Source: Avichristensenella sp031549905 (lineage in GTDB: Bacteria > Bacillota > Clostridia > Christensenellales > Aristaeellaceae). Taken from it: a DNA stretch of 64,000 nucleotides. A model generated the notes under the pieces. That model saw only the letters and a program-made list of their open reading frames with translations, had not been told where the DNA came from and ran no database searches. The DNA is taken from the NCBI GenBank assembly GCA_031549905.1, contig JAVBPC010000005.1, positions 14,443-78,442 on the forward strand. The letters run 5' to 3'. This document shows, piece by piece, positions 35,029 through 43,754 of this stretch. Positions within the stretch are counted from its first letter, which is position 1; each line of letters starts with the position of its first letter. The position numbers and the translations under genes were made by a program.

Positions 35029-35820
35029 ATGAACGCATTTTCGCTATACTGTAAAATGATTGGGATTTCCATTCGCGGGCAGTTGCAATACAAAGCCAGT
35101 TTTGTTTTGTACACGATAGGAAATGCCTTGGGTGCGTTCATCGAGTACCTGGGCGTATGGGCATTGTTCAGCCGCTTCGAAACAATGCAGGGTTGGACGC
35201 TTTCAGAAGCCGCCATATTCTTTGGCATGGGGAATATCGCGTTTGCACTGTGCGAGGCGTTCATGCGCGAATTTGATATCTTCCATCGCCATGTGCGCAC
35301 GGGAGAGTTTGACCGGATGCTTCTGCGCCCGCGCGGCACGGTGCTGCAAATGTTGGGTGCGCAGTGCCAGATCTTGCGCATTGGCAGGCTGTTGCAAGGC
35401 GTGGTAGTGTTTGCGATTGGTGTGAGTGGGCTGCCCTTCGTGTGGAGCACGACGGATTGGATGCTGCTTGTGCTGGCGATATTAGGCGGAACACTGCTAT
35501 TTGCGGGGCTGGCTGTACTGCAAGCAACCAGTGCGTTCTGGACGATAGAATCCATTGAGGTGTGGAGCTGCCTAACCTTTGGCGGCTTGACGGCGATTCA
35601 GTATCCGCTGTCCGTATACCCAAAGGCGCTGCGTTACCTATTTACCTACATGGTGCCGCTGGTATCTATCAGCTATTGGCCGTGCGCGGTGTTGCTGCGG
35701 CGGACATATGCGTCCTCCGCATTGGCATGGGGTTCACCACTCGTCGGTTTTGCATTTTTTGTGGGATCATTATGCATTTGGCGTGTGGGAATCCGCCATT
35801 ATCGGTCGACAGGCAGTTGA
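35029..35820 (+). CDS. ABC-2 family permease subunit 2
   Basis: 263-residue six-helix membrane protein, homologous in plan to the preceding permease, so the exporter is probably a heterodimer with two ATPases. VRTGEFDRMLLRPRGTVLQML matches the TGEFD..LLRP motif of this permease family, corresponding to TGQVAYDLARP in subunit 1. It begins four bases after the first permease, with GGGAGG upstream. A MITE-like hairpin lies 30 bases after its stop. Confidence 0.87.
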   Translation: MNAFSLYCKMIGISIRGQLQYKASFVLYTIGNALGAFIEYLGVWALFSRFETMQGWTLSEAAIFFGMGNIAFALCEAFMREFDIFHRHVRTGEFDRMLLRPRGTVLQMLGAQCQILRIGRLLQGVVVFAIGVSGLPFVWSTTDWMLLVLAILGGTLLFAGLAVLQATSAFWTIESIEVWSCLTFGGLTAIQYPLSVYPKALRYLFTYMVPLVSISYWPCAVLLRRTYASSALAWGSPLVGFAFFVGSLCIWRVGIRHYRSTGS

Positions 35821-35849
35821 TTTTTGCTCCAAAAAGGCTTATGATAACA

Positions 35850-36007
35850 GGTATTGCTGATTGGTTCGCATTGCGAATGGTGGATGCCTTTCCGCCATCT
35901 GCAACCCGTAAAAGACTCGACATAGCGCTGCTATGCCTTCGTCTTTTGCAAGTCGCATCTGAAAAAAAGTCACCGCGCCATTCGCAATGCGAACCAGTCG
36001 CAATACC
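35850..36007. mobile_element. MITE-like element: 158-bp near-complete palindrome
   Basis: Terminal bases GGTATTGC / GCAATACC are exact inverted copies, followed by an exact 18-bp inverted repeat GGTTCGCATTGCGAATGG. Similarity between arms continues inward through AAAAGAC and CATAGC to a central GCT, so the whole unit can fold into one long imperfect hairpin. No ORF or coding signal. Such structure is typical of MITEs or long REP-like elements; no target-site duplication is evident. It lies between the exporter and asd. Confidence 0.65.
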
Positions 36008-36060
36008 CGAGGGATAAGTTCCAAAAATCCGAAGTAGACTTTTGCCGAGGAGGAGTATCG

Positions 36061-37146
36061 ATGAAGCAATACCGCGTGGCCGTGGTCGGCGCAACGGGAA
36101 TGGTAGGCCAGCGCTTTCTGTGTTTACTGGATAGGCACCCGTGGTTCCGCACGGTGGCCGTCGCCGCGTCCCCGCGCTCGGCGGGGGTGCCGTACGGCCA
36201 GGCAGTGGCCGGCCGCTGGATGATGGACCGCCTGATTCCGGAAGACGTGCTTGGCATGACGGTGCAGGATGCATCCAACGTGAAGGCAATTGCCTCGCAG
36301 GTGGATTTCATTTTCTGCGCGGTGGATATGCCCAAGGATGAAATCCGCGAACTTGAGGAAGCCTATGCGAAGGCGGAAGTGCCTGTCGTCTCGAACAATT
36401 CGGCGTGCCGGATGCTCCCCGATGTGCCGATGCTGGTGCCGGAGATCAACCCGGAACACACGCAGGTGATCTCTCTGCAACGCCGCCGCCTGGGCACGAA
36501 GCATGGGTTCATCGCCGTGAAACCGAACTGTTCCATTCAGAGCTATGTGCCGGCGCTGCATCCGCTGCGCCAGTTTGGGCTGAAGGAAGTATCGGTGTGC
36601 ACCTATCAGGCCGTATCCGGCGCGGGAAAAACGCTGGCCGCGTGGCCCGAGATGGCGGACAACGTAATCCCGTACATCGGCGGCGAAGAGGAAAAGAGCG
36701 AGAAGGAACCCATGAAGATATGGGGAAGCTTTGCCGAAGAGGGTATCAGGATGGCCGCGAGCCCCGTGATTGCCGCGCAGTGCCTGCGCGTGCCCGTCAG
36801 CGATGGGCATATGGCGGCAGTGTCCGTCCGCTTTGAGCAAAAGCCCAGTCGCGAAGAGATACTGGCCGCGTGGGCGGGCTTTGAGACGCTGCCCCAGCAG
36901 CTTGGGTTGCCCAGCGCGCCGAAGCCGTTCCTCAAGTATTTTGAGGAGGATAACCGCCCGCAGACCAAGCTGGATCGCAGCGAGGGCAAGGGCATGACCG
37001 TATCCATCGGCCGCCTGCGCGAGGACCCGATCTCTGATTACCGCTTCGTGGCGCTGTCGCATAATACGCTGCGCGGCGCTGCCGGCGGCGCGGTGCTGAT
37101 GGCGGAATTGCTGTGCAAGGAAGGCTGGATTGTACCCAAGGAGTAG
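36061..37146 (+). CDS. asd: Aspartate-semialdehyde dehydrogenase (archaeal/fungal-like class)
   Basis: 361-residue enzyme reducing aspartyl phosphate to aspartate semialdehyde, the branch point to lysine, diaminopimelate, threonine and methionine. N-terminal VAVVGATGMVGQRF binds NADP; the catalytic cysteine is C157 in KPNCSIQSY; EEEKSEKEPMKIWG and AASPVIAAQCLRVPVSDGHMA (acid/base His) follow. Length and PNCS context match the longer archaeal-type class rather than the usual 330-residue Bacillus form. GAGGAGG upstream. First gene of asd-dapA-dapB. Confidence 0.94.
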   Translation: MKQYRVAVVGATGMVGQRFLCLLDRHPWFRTVAVAASPRSAGVPYGQAVAGRWMMDRLIPEDVLGMTVQDASNVKAIASQVDFIFCAVDMPKDEIRELEEAYAKAEVPVVSNNSACRMLPDVPMLVPEINPEHTQVISLQRRRLGTKHGFIAVKPNCSIQSYVPALHPLRQFGLKEVSVCTYQAVSGAGKTLAAWPEMADNVIPYIGGEEEKSEKEPMKIWGSFAEEGIRMAASPVIAAQCLRVPVSDGHMAAVSVRFEQKPSREEILAAWAGFETLPQQLGLPSAPKPFLKYFEEDNRPQTKLDRSEGKGMTVSIGRLREDPISDYRFVALSHNTLRGAAGGAVLMAELLCKEGWIVPKE

Positions 37147-37171
37147 ACAGTTCATGTGAAGGGGGATAACA

Positions 37172-38068
37172 ATGACTGGAAGCCGATGCCTGTTTACAGG
37201 ATCGGGCTGTGCAATGGTCACGCCCTTCACCAAAGAGAACACGATTGATAACGCCGCCCTGCGAGAACAGGCGGCGTTTCAATTGGAAAACGGCAGCGAT
37301 GCCTTGATCGTTTGTGGAACGACGGGAGAGCCCTCCACCATGACGGACAGGGAGCAGGCGGAAGTGATCCGCATGGTGGTGGAAACGGCGAACGGGCGCG
37401 TGCCGGTGATCGCCGGGGTCGGCGGGAACAACACCGCGAAGGTCATCGAGGCATGCCGTGCGGCGAGGGAGCTTGGCGCGGACGGTGCGCTAGCCGTGAC
37501 GCCATACTACAACAAAACAACGCAGCCTGGGCTTGTCGCCCACTATGAGGCGGTGGCGGACGCGTCGCCGCTGCCGGTGATTTTGTACAATGTGCCGGCG
37601 CGTACAGGCCTGAATATGAAGCCGCAAACGGCGGAGAAGCTGTCCCACCATCCGAACATTGTGGGACTAAAAGAAGCAAGCGGGGATATCACGCAGGTAT
37701 CGGAAATTGCCCGCCTGTGCGGCGACAGGCTGCCGCTTTACTCGGGTGGGGATGAATATGTGCTGCCGTTGCTTGGCCTTGGCAGCAAGGGCGTGATTTC
37801 CGTTTTGGCGAACATTGCCCCTAAGAAAATGCACCAGCTGTGCAGCCGGTATTTTGACGGAGCACATCGCGAAGCGCGCGATATACAGCTGTCGTTTTTG
37901 CCGCTAATCGAAGCCCTGTTCATGGAAACCAGCCCCAGCCCGGTCAAGGCGGCGATGGAAATGATGGGCTTTTCCGTAGGCGCGCCGCGTCTGCCGCTGA
38001 TCCCTATGTCAAATGAGGGGCGGGCGGTGCTCCGCGCGCGCCTTGAGGAAGCAGGGCTGATTCAATGA
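37172..38068 (+). CDS. dapA: 4-hydroxy-tetrahydrodipicolinate synthase
   Basis: 298-residue TIM-barrel aldolase condensing pyruvate with aspartate semialdehyde. The proton-relay motif CGTTGEPSTM, the tyrosine in LYNVPARTG and the Schiff-base lysine in VGLKEASGD are all present. GAAGGGGG precedes the ATG. Its stop overlaps dapB by ATGA. The product chain supplies meso-diaminopimelate for the wall and dipicolinate for spores. Confidence 0.96.
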   Translation: MTGSRCLFTGSGCAMVTPFTKENTIDNAALREQAAFQLENGSDALIVCGTTGEPSTMTDREQAEVIRMVVETANGRVPVIAGVGGNNTAKVIEACRAARELGADGALAVTPYYNKTTQPGLVAHYEAVADASPLPVILYNVPARTGLNMKPQTAEKLSHHPNIVGLKEASGDITQVSEIARLCGDRLPLYSGGDEYVLPLLGLGSKGVISVLANIAPKKMHQLCSRYFDGAHREARDIQLSFLPLIEALFMETSPSPVKAAMEMMGFSVGAPRLPLIPMSNEGRAVLRARLEEAGLIQ

Positions 38069-38742
38069 TCCGCATTGTACTTGCAGGGGCCGCGGGGCGG
38101 ATGGGGAAGGCTGTCCGCGCGCTGGCCGAAGAAACGCCGGGCGTCGAGATTGTCGCGCTGGTCGATCCGAATTTGAATACGCGGTTTGAGACGTGCGATG
38201 TAGCTGCTGATGTGGTCGTCGATTTTTCCGTACCAGCTGCGCTTTCAGAAACGCTTGCGTTCTGCGCAAAGCGTGGGTTGCCACTGGTGCTGGCCACCAC
38301 CGGACACGGTGAGGAAGCCGATGCGCAGATCGCCGACGCATCAGAAAACATTGCAATTCTGCGCAGCGCGAACCTCTCTTTCGGCGCCTGCGTGCTGGCC
38401 CGACTTGCCGCGAAGGCGCGCGAATGGCTTGGAGACGCGTATGAAGTGACCATTGTGGAAACGCACCATAAGCACAAAAAAGACGCCCCCAGCGGAACGG
38501 CAAAACTGCTGCTTTCCGCAATGGAAACGCCTGACGCGCCCGCGCTGTCCATCCGGGGCGGCGCGGTGGTGGGTATACATGAAGTGCAATTTCTTGGGGA
38601 AAAGGATGTGCTGACCCTTCGGCATGAGGCGCTGGACCGCACGCTGTTTGCGCGCGGCGCGCTGGACGCGGCAAAATGGATCGCACAGTGTGCGCCGGGG
38701 CTTTATGGGATGGAGGACTTTATTGGGAGCGGGGAGACGTGA
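38065..38742 (+). CDS. dapB: 4-hydroxy-tetrahydrodipicolinate reductase
   Basis: 225-residue NAD(P)H-dependent reductase. N-terminal IVLAGAAGRMGKAV binds the cofactor; VVVDFSVPAAL and VLATTGHGEE follow; the catalytic segment is VETHHKHKKDAPSGTAK (His-His and Lys). It is at the short end of the family (225 versus about 250-270). It overlaps dapA by four bases and completes the operon. Confidence 0.95.
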   Translation: MIRIVLAGAAGRMGKAVRALAEETPGVEIVALVDPNLNTRFETCDVAADVVVDFSVPAALSETLAFCAKRGLPLVLATTGHGEEADAQIADASENIAILRSANLSFGACVLARLAAKAREWLGDAYEVTIVETHHKHKKDAPSGTAKLLLSAMETPDAPALSIRGGAVVGIHEVQFLGEKDVLTLRHEALDRTLFARGALDAAKWIAQCAPGLYGMEDFIGSGET

Positions 38743-38760
38743 CGGCGTCCCCGCTCTCTT
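38727..38760 (+). terminator. Hairpin terminator of asd-dapA-dapB
   Basis: GAGCGGGGA / TCCCCGCTC, 9-bp perfect stem, overlapping the dapB stop codon; only a short T-rich tail (CTCTTG). Confidence 0.65.
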
Positions 38761-38765
38761 GATAT

Positions 38766-39524
38766 TTACTGTTTAGTTGAATAAACGTTCAATACCAGTT
38801 CTCTGTCGGAGGATTCGTTTTCGGTATAGTTGGCGAAAGACCTGACGATTTCCATGCCACGTTCCCGAAAAATCTCTTTCAGTTCGAGTAATGAGTATAG
38901 CCGAATGGGGTTTGCGTTTTCCATATCAAACAGTGGTTTCGTGGCAACTTCCCCATAACGGATGTTATGGGCATCCAATCTCAAAAGTCGCGTTTTGGGG
39001 TCCCAACCGTTTTGCCAAAGCGTAAGCATCTTTTCGCCGATCTCGCTGGTTATTGCCGGGAAATAACGGTCGGCATAATCGGCATTGTTCACACCCATAA
39101 AATGCTTGCCGCCTGGCTTTAGGGCTTTTGAAATCACATCGAATATTTTCAGGTTTTCCTCATCGTTTTCCAGATAGCCGATTGCGCCGTCATCCAAGTT
39201 CAAGACAACATCAAACTCATTTTGGAAAGTGACTTCCCTTATGTCGGCCTGGAAAAATTCCGCATCCAGGCCCAACTCCAGGGTAGTCTTTTTTGCATCC
39301 TCAATATATGCCTTTGTAATATCAACGCCTGTCACAGAAAAGCCTTTGCGGGCAAATGATATGGCATGGCGGCCGTACCCGCAAGCCAAGTCAAGAATGC
39401 GCTCTTTTCCAGTCAAACCAAGCGCTTTAATGATGAACGCTACTTGGTGCTCTGTATTTTCCGTCCACGGTTGGTTTTTGACGTTCAATGTCCAAACGTG
39501 TTTGTACCAATCCGATTGTCCCAT
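38766..39524 (-). CDS. Class I SAM-dependent methyltransferase
   Basis: 252-residue Rossmann-fold methyltransferase. The SAM site is RILDLACGYGRHAISFARKG (motif I), followed by VTGVDITKAYI, FFQADIREV (motif II) and VVLNLDDGAIGYL. The C-terminal half is family-specific. The ATG at 39524 has GGAGG five bases upstream; a GTG at 39536 is less good. It ends just before the dapB terminator (convergent) and is 20 bases downstream of no partner gene: plsY is also on the minus strand but ends at 39545. Substrate unknown. Confidence 0.87.
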   Translation of the reverse strand: MGQSDWYKHVWTLNVKNQPWTENTEHQVAFIIKALGLTGKERILDLACGYGRHAISFARKGFSVTGVDITKAYIEDAKKTTLELGLDAEFFQADIREVTFQNEFDVVLNLDDGAIGYLENDEENLKIFDVISKALKPGGKHFMGVNNADYADRYFPAITSEIGEKMLTLWQNGWDPKTRLLRLDAHNIRYGEVATKPLFDMENANPIRLYSLLELKEIFRERGMEIVRSFANYTENESSDRELVLNVYSTKQ

Positions 39525-39544
39525 AACGGCCTCCACGAAGTGAT

Positions 39545-40162
39545 CTACTTTTTCTTAAACATCCCGCTGCTCAGCTTGTTTTCCGTGCCTTTCAGCAGTC
39601 GGTCAATGTTCCCGTGGTGCGCGTACACCACAAGCCCCGCCATCAGCACGCTGAACACCACCAGAAACAAATTCGACTGAACAATCCCCGTAATTACGGC
39701 CGCAACCATGAACACAAGCGCAGCTATGATGCTGGCCAGGGAAACGATCTTTGTCAGCAGGATGACGGCAACGCCCACCGAAAACAACAGCAGCGTGTGC
39801 CACGGCAGCAACACCAGCAGCGCGCCCAGCGCCGTGGCTACGCCTTTTCCGCCGCGAAATCCGAAAAACGCGGGCCAGATATGTCCAAGCACAACGAAAA
39901 GCGCCGCGACCATTCCGCCGTTCGCGCCAAGTATCCACAGCCCCAGCGCCGATGCCAGCAACCCCTTGGCGAAATCGCCCAGCAACGTCATCAGCCCCGC
40001 ATGGCGGCCCAACACCCGTAGCGCGTTGGTTGCCCCGCTGCCGCCGCTGCCGTAGCTGCGCAGATCAATGCCGCCCTTTGCCCGCGCGACGATCACGCCC
40101 GTTTGAACGTTACCCAGCAAATACCCGATCACCGCGCATAAAATATAACCCAATACTGTCAT
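39545..40162 (-). CDS. plsY: Glycerol-3-phosphate acyltransferase PlsY
   Basis: 205-residue integral membrane enzyme that moves an acyl group from acyl-phosphate to glycerol 3-phosphate, the first step of phospholipid synthesis. Family motifs: GYLLGNVQTG, YGSGGSGATNALRVLG, GHIWPAFFGFRGGKGVAT, with five or so helices. Starts one base after der stops; the der-plsY pair is widely conserved. Confidence 0.94.
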   Translation of the reverse strand: MTVLGYILCAVIGYLLGNVQTGVIVARAKGGIDLRSYGSGGSGATNALRVLGRHAGLMTLLGDFAKGLLASALGLWILGANGGMVAALFVVLGHIWPAFFGFRGGKGVATALGALLVLLPWHTLLLFSVGVAVILLTKIVSLASIIAALVFMVAAVITGIVQSNLFLVVFSVLMAGLVVYAHHGNIDRLLKGTENKLSSGMFKKK

Positions 40163-40163
40163 A

Positions 40164-41492
40164 TCAGTTCTCCTTTTTTCGCTCGCGCAAAATGAACCGG
40201 ATGGGCGTTCCTGCGAACCCGAACGCCTTGCGGAATTGGTTTTCCAGGTAGCGCTCATACGCGAAATGCATAAGGGTTTCATCGTTTACGAAGAAAACAA
40301 ACGTCGGCGGTTGCACCGATTGCTGCGTCGCGTAATAGATTTTCAGCCGCCGACCGCCGGTTGCGGGGGGCTGCAGGGCAAGCTGCGCATCGGCAAGCAC
40401 ATCGTTCAGCAGGCCCGTCGTGACACGGCGGGTGGCCTGTGCGTATGCCTCGCGCGCCATCGGCAGCGCGCGTTCAACCCGCTGGCCGGAAAGCGCCGAT
40501 ATCAGCATCACTTCAGCATAATCCATGAACTTCAATTGTTCAAGCACTTCTTTGCGCGTTGCTTCAAAGGTACCGGTTTCCTTCTCAACGGCATCCCACT
40601 TGTTCACCAGAATCACGGCTGCCTTGCCTTCCTCATGGATGAACCCGGCAATTTTCGTATCCTGTTCGGTTACGCCCTCTTGCGCGTCTACCAGCAGCAG
40701 CGCCACATCACACCGGCGGATTGCCTCGAACGAGCGCACCACGCTGTAGCGCTCTATCGTCGCGTCCTCAATCGCGCGCTTTCTGCGAATGCCCGCCGTA
40801 TCAACCAGAACATATTTCTGCCCGTCCAGCTCAAAGGGGATTTCGATGGCATCCCGCGTGGTGCCGGGGATGTCAGAAACCATCACGCGCTCCTCGCCAA
40901 GAATGCGGTTAATCAGCGTGGACTTGCCCGCGTTGGGCTTGCCGACCACGGCGATGTGGATGGGTTTTTCCTCGTCTTCATCCACCTGCGGCGCATCGGG
41001 CAGCAGGGCAAGTACCTCATCCAGCAGATCGCCCAGCCCCAGCATGTTCACGCTGGAAATGGCAATGGGGTCAGTCAGTCCCAGCTGATAGAAGTCAAAC
41101 CGGTTTTCCATCAGCGCGGCGGTATCTGCTTTGTTCGCCACCACCAGCACGGGGCGGTTTGCCTTGCGCAGCATGTTGGCGACATCTTCGTCATCAGCGG
41201 TCAGCCCTTCGCGCGCGTCAACAAAGAACAGAATCACATCCGCCATGTCGATGGCGATGTTTGCCTGCCTGCGCATCTGTATGCGAAGTGGATCATCCGA
41301 GCGCGGGTCAATTCCGCCGGTGTCAATCAGCGTGAACTGCTTGCCAAGCCATTCCACATCAGCGTACACGCGGTCCCGCGTCACGCCCGGCGTATCTTCC
41401 ACAATGGCGATCCGCCGGCCCGCAATCTTGTTAAAAAAGGTGGATTTGCCAACGTTTGGGCGGCCCACCACCGCCACCAAGGGTTTTGTCAT
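40164..41492 (-). CDS. der: Ribosome-assembly GTPase Der (EngA)
   Basis: 442-residue double-GTPase needed for 50S subunit maturation. First G domain: GRPNVGKSTFFNK, DTGGID, NKAD. Second: GKPNAGKSTLINR, DTAGIRRK, VNKWD. A C-terminal KH-like domain follows (FVNDETLMHFAYERYLENQFRKAF). Full length. It begins three bases after the DUF512 radical-SAM gene stops and is followed by plsY. Confidence 0.97.
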   Translation of the reverse strand: MTKPLVAVVGRPNVGKSTFFNKIAGRRIAIVEDTPGVTRDRVYADVEWLGKQFTLIDTGGIDPRSDDPLRIQMRRQANIAIDMADVILFFVDAREGLTADDEDVANMLRKANRPVLVVANKADTAALMENRFDFYQLGLTDPIAISSVNMLGLGDLLDEVLALLPDAPQVDEDEEKPIHIAVVGKPNAGKSTLINRILGEERVMVSDIPGTTRDAIEIPFELDGQKYVLVDTAGIRRKRAIEDATIERYSVVRSFEAIRRCDVALLLVDAQEGVTEQDTKIAGFIHEEGKAAVILVNKWDAVEKETGTFEATRKEVLEQLKFMDYAEVMLISALSGQRVERALPMAREAYAQATRRVTTGLLNDVLADAQLALQPPATGGRRLKIYYATQQSVQPPTFVFFVNDETLMHFAYERYLENQFRKAFGFAGTPIRFILRERKKEN

Positions 41493-41494
41493 GT

Positions 41495-42817
41495 TTATGC
41501 CTCCAAGTCATCCGCGCCGCGCAGCGCGTCGTAAAATGCGCCGCCGTCGCAGTCCACCGCCAGCGCGGGGACGGGTAAAGACGCTTTCAGCGCCTTAAGG
41601 GAAAGACCATCCAGGAACAGGTCGCCCTCGCGGCGCAGCAGCGTGCTGGAAAACAGAATCTCATCGTAGGGCATTTTGCTTATGGCCGCCGTTACAGCAT
41701 CGCGGAGATCTTCGCCCGAAATCAGCCCCGCCACCGTTACCGACTTGCCGAAAAACCGGTTCTCCACCGCGAGCACATCGGCCGTAACGCCGGGCAGCGG
41801 GTGGCTTTTAAGCAGCGAGCGGAAGAAGGGCGCTGCGGACGTACCGGTGGCGATGAGCACCCGACGCGGGCGCACAGGGTCCTCATCATGAAAGCGGTAT
41901 GCGGCTTCAAACTCCACCAGGAAGGTGCGCAGCAAACCTACGCCGTTTTCGATTTGCGGGTATCCTTCGTACGCATCATCAGGCGGCAGATCTGCCCCGG
42001 CCATGCAGTAGAACTCATCCGCCGGGAACACGAAACGCGTGTCCAGTTTTTCAAGCAGACGCTTTTGCCAAGCATGCGCCTGTTCAAGCAGCGAAAGGGC
42101 GGAGGTCATATCGTACGGCGTCAGCGCCGTCAATCCTTCCCGGCAGCGCGTCAGCCCCACAGGCACCAGCGCGGCAGAACGCGCATGCGGATACAGCGCC
42201 GACAGCGCGGAAAGCGTGCCATCCAGCACGGCGCCGTCATTGTAACCCGGGCACAGCACGATCTGGCAGTGAAAGGAAATGCCCGCATCCTTCAGCCGGT
42301 GAAGCCGCCCCATGACATCCGCGGCATCGGGATTGCCCATCATCTGCGCGCGCACATCGCCGTCCGTCGCATGGATGGACAGGTACAGCGGGCTTGCCCG
42401 CCGCGCCAGGATGCGCCCAAACTCCTTTTCAGAAACGTTTGTCAGCGTAATGTAATTGCCCATCATCAGGGAAAGCCGCCAGTCGTCATCCTTGACGTAC
42501 AGAGACTGGCGCATGCCGCCCGGCATCTGGTCAATGAAGCAAAACACGCAATGGTTTGCGCAGGTACGGGGCCGTGCCTGCAAGGTATCGGCAAAGATGA
42601 GGCCTAGCGGCTCTTCGCTGTCCTTGCTGAGCACGATTTCACGCATGCCCCGCGCATCCTCAATGGCAAGCGTCATCTCTTCCTGTGCGGTGAGGAACTG
42701 GTAATCGATCTGATCGCGCACCGTTTCGCCGTTGATGGAAACAAGCGTCTCCCCGGGAACAATCCCACACTGGTCCGCAATGCTTCCAGATTCCACCTCA
42801 ATGATCCGATGCGGCAA
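41495..42817 (-). CDS. DUF512 radical-SAM protein with PDZ-like N-terminus
   Basis: About 440 residues. A PDZ-like domain (ESGSIADQCGIVPGETLVSINGE) leads into a radical-SAM core with CANHCVFCFIDQMPGGMR (CxxxCxxC), then the DUF512 domain. Widely present in Clostridia next to der; function not established. The start is unusual: GGAGG is followed nine bases later by TTG at 42817, giving MPHRIIEVESG; no ATG fits, and the longer open frame upstream crosses the etfB promoter. Confidence 0.85.
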   Translation of the reverse strand: MPHRIIEVESGSIADQCGIVPGETLVSINGETVRDQIDYQFLTAQEEMTLAIEDARGMREIVLSKDSEEPLGLIFADTLQARPRTCANHCVFCFIDQMPGGMRQSLYVKDDDWRLSLMMGNYITLTNVSEKEFGRILARRASPLYLSIHATDGDVRAQMMGNPDAADVMGRLHRLKDAGISFHCQIVLCPGYNDGAVLDGTLSALSALYPHARSAALVPVGLTRCREGLTALTPYDMTSALSLLEQAHAWQKRLLEKLDTRFVFPADEFYCMAGADLPPDDAYEGYPQIENGVGLLRTFLVEFEAAYRFHDEDPVRPRRVLIATGTSAAPFFRSLLKSHPLPGVTADVLAVENRFFGKSVTVAGLISGEDLRDAVTAAISKMPYDEILFSSTLLRREGDLFLDGLSLKALKASLPVPALAVDCDGGAFYDALRGADDLEA

Positions 42818-42872
42818 AATGTTGTTCCTCCATGAAGCAAAAGTAATCGACGTTACAATACCACAAAACGGT

Positions 42873-42901
42873 TTGATGGACAAGTCAAATCCTGCTATAA
42901 T
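42873..42901 (+). promoter_or_regulatory. Promoter of the lctBCD-type operon
   Basis: TTGATG (42873-42878), 17-base spacer, TATAAT (42896-42901), 25 bases before the etfB ATG. Confidence 0.8.
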
Positions 42902-42926
42902 GATAAAACTGCAAAGGAGTGTTGGA

Positions 42927-43754
42927 ATGGATATATTTGTCTGCATCAAACAGGTGCCTTCCACAAACAAGGTGCAAGTGGATGAAGAAACGGGCGTGCT
43001 GCGCCGGGATGGCGTGCAAAGCAAGATGAATCCGTATGATTTATTTGCGCTGGAAACGGCGCTGCGCCTGAAAGAAGCGCATGGCGGCAGGGTTGTTGTG
43101 GGTACGATGGGCCCACCGCAGGCGGCGCAGGTACTGCGTGAGGCGTTTATGATGGGCGCGGATGAAGGCTACCTGTTCTCCGACAGGCGGCTTGGCGGCG
43201 CGGATGTGCTGGCCACCAGCTATACTTTGTCGCAGGCCATACGCTCCGTGGGCGATTTTTCGCTGATCCTTTGCGGCAAGCAGACGACCGACGGCGACAC
43301 TGCGCAGGTCGGTCCCGCCATCGCCGAGCACATGGGCATTCCGCACGCCGCGTGGGTTTCCAGCCTTTTGGTGGAAGGGGAGGGTGTGCTGACGGAGCAG
43401 CAGCTGCAGGATGTGATTGAGACGGTGTGGATGCCGTTCCCGTGCCTTGTGACGATGGAACAGGATGTCGTTACCCCGCGCTTACCATCGCTGAAGAACG
43501 CTAAAGAGGCAAAGGCGCGGGCGATTCCGACGCTGACCCTTGATGACTTTCTGGATACCGACCCCGCGCATTATGGGCTGACCGGCAGCCCGACGCAGGT
43601 GGAGCGTATCTTCCCGCCCAGCCACGACATTAAACGCGAAACATGGGCAGGGGAAGATGCCGCGCGGAAGCTGTACGAACGGCTGACAGAATGGAAATTT
43701 GTGCGGGGAGGTGAACAGCATGGCGCAGATAGCGGTCGTACAAAGGAAGTGTGA
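42927..43754 (+). CDS. lctB: Electron-transfer flavoprotein beta subunit of lactate dehydrogenase complex
   Basis: 275-residue EtfB. MDIFVCIKQVPSTNKVQVDEETGVLRRDG and MNPYDLFALETALRLKE are diagnostic of EtfB; LILCGKQTTDGDTAQVGPAIAEHMG is the nucleotide-binding motif. In Acetobacterium woodii, LctB, LctC and LctD form a complex that drives uphill lactate oxidation to pyruvate with NAD+, using reduced ferredoxin by electron confurcation. Here the order is the same. AAGGAG upstream; the 3' end overlaps the next gene by 35 bases. Confidence 0.92.
   Translation: MDIFVCIKQVPSTNKVQVDEETGVLRRDGVQSKMNPYDLFALETALRLKEAHGGRVVVGTMGPPQAAQVLREAFMMGADEGYLFSDRRLGGADVLATSYTLSQAIRSVGDFSLILCGKQTTDGDTAQVGPAIAEHMGIPHAAWVSSLLVEGEGVLTEQQLQDVIETVWMPFPCLVTMEQDVVTPRLPSLKNAKEAKARAIPTLTLDDFLDTDPAHYGLTGSPTQVERIFPPSHDIKRETWAGEDAARKLYERLTEWKFVRGGEQHGADSGRTKEV

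Noticed and set aside
35821..36060. Lysine riboswitch (L-box) before asd-dapA-dapB
   Set aside because: The gap is filled by a palindromic element; I see no L-box core and no terminator before asd.
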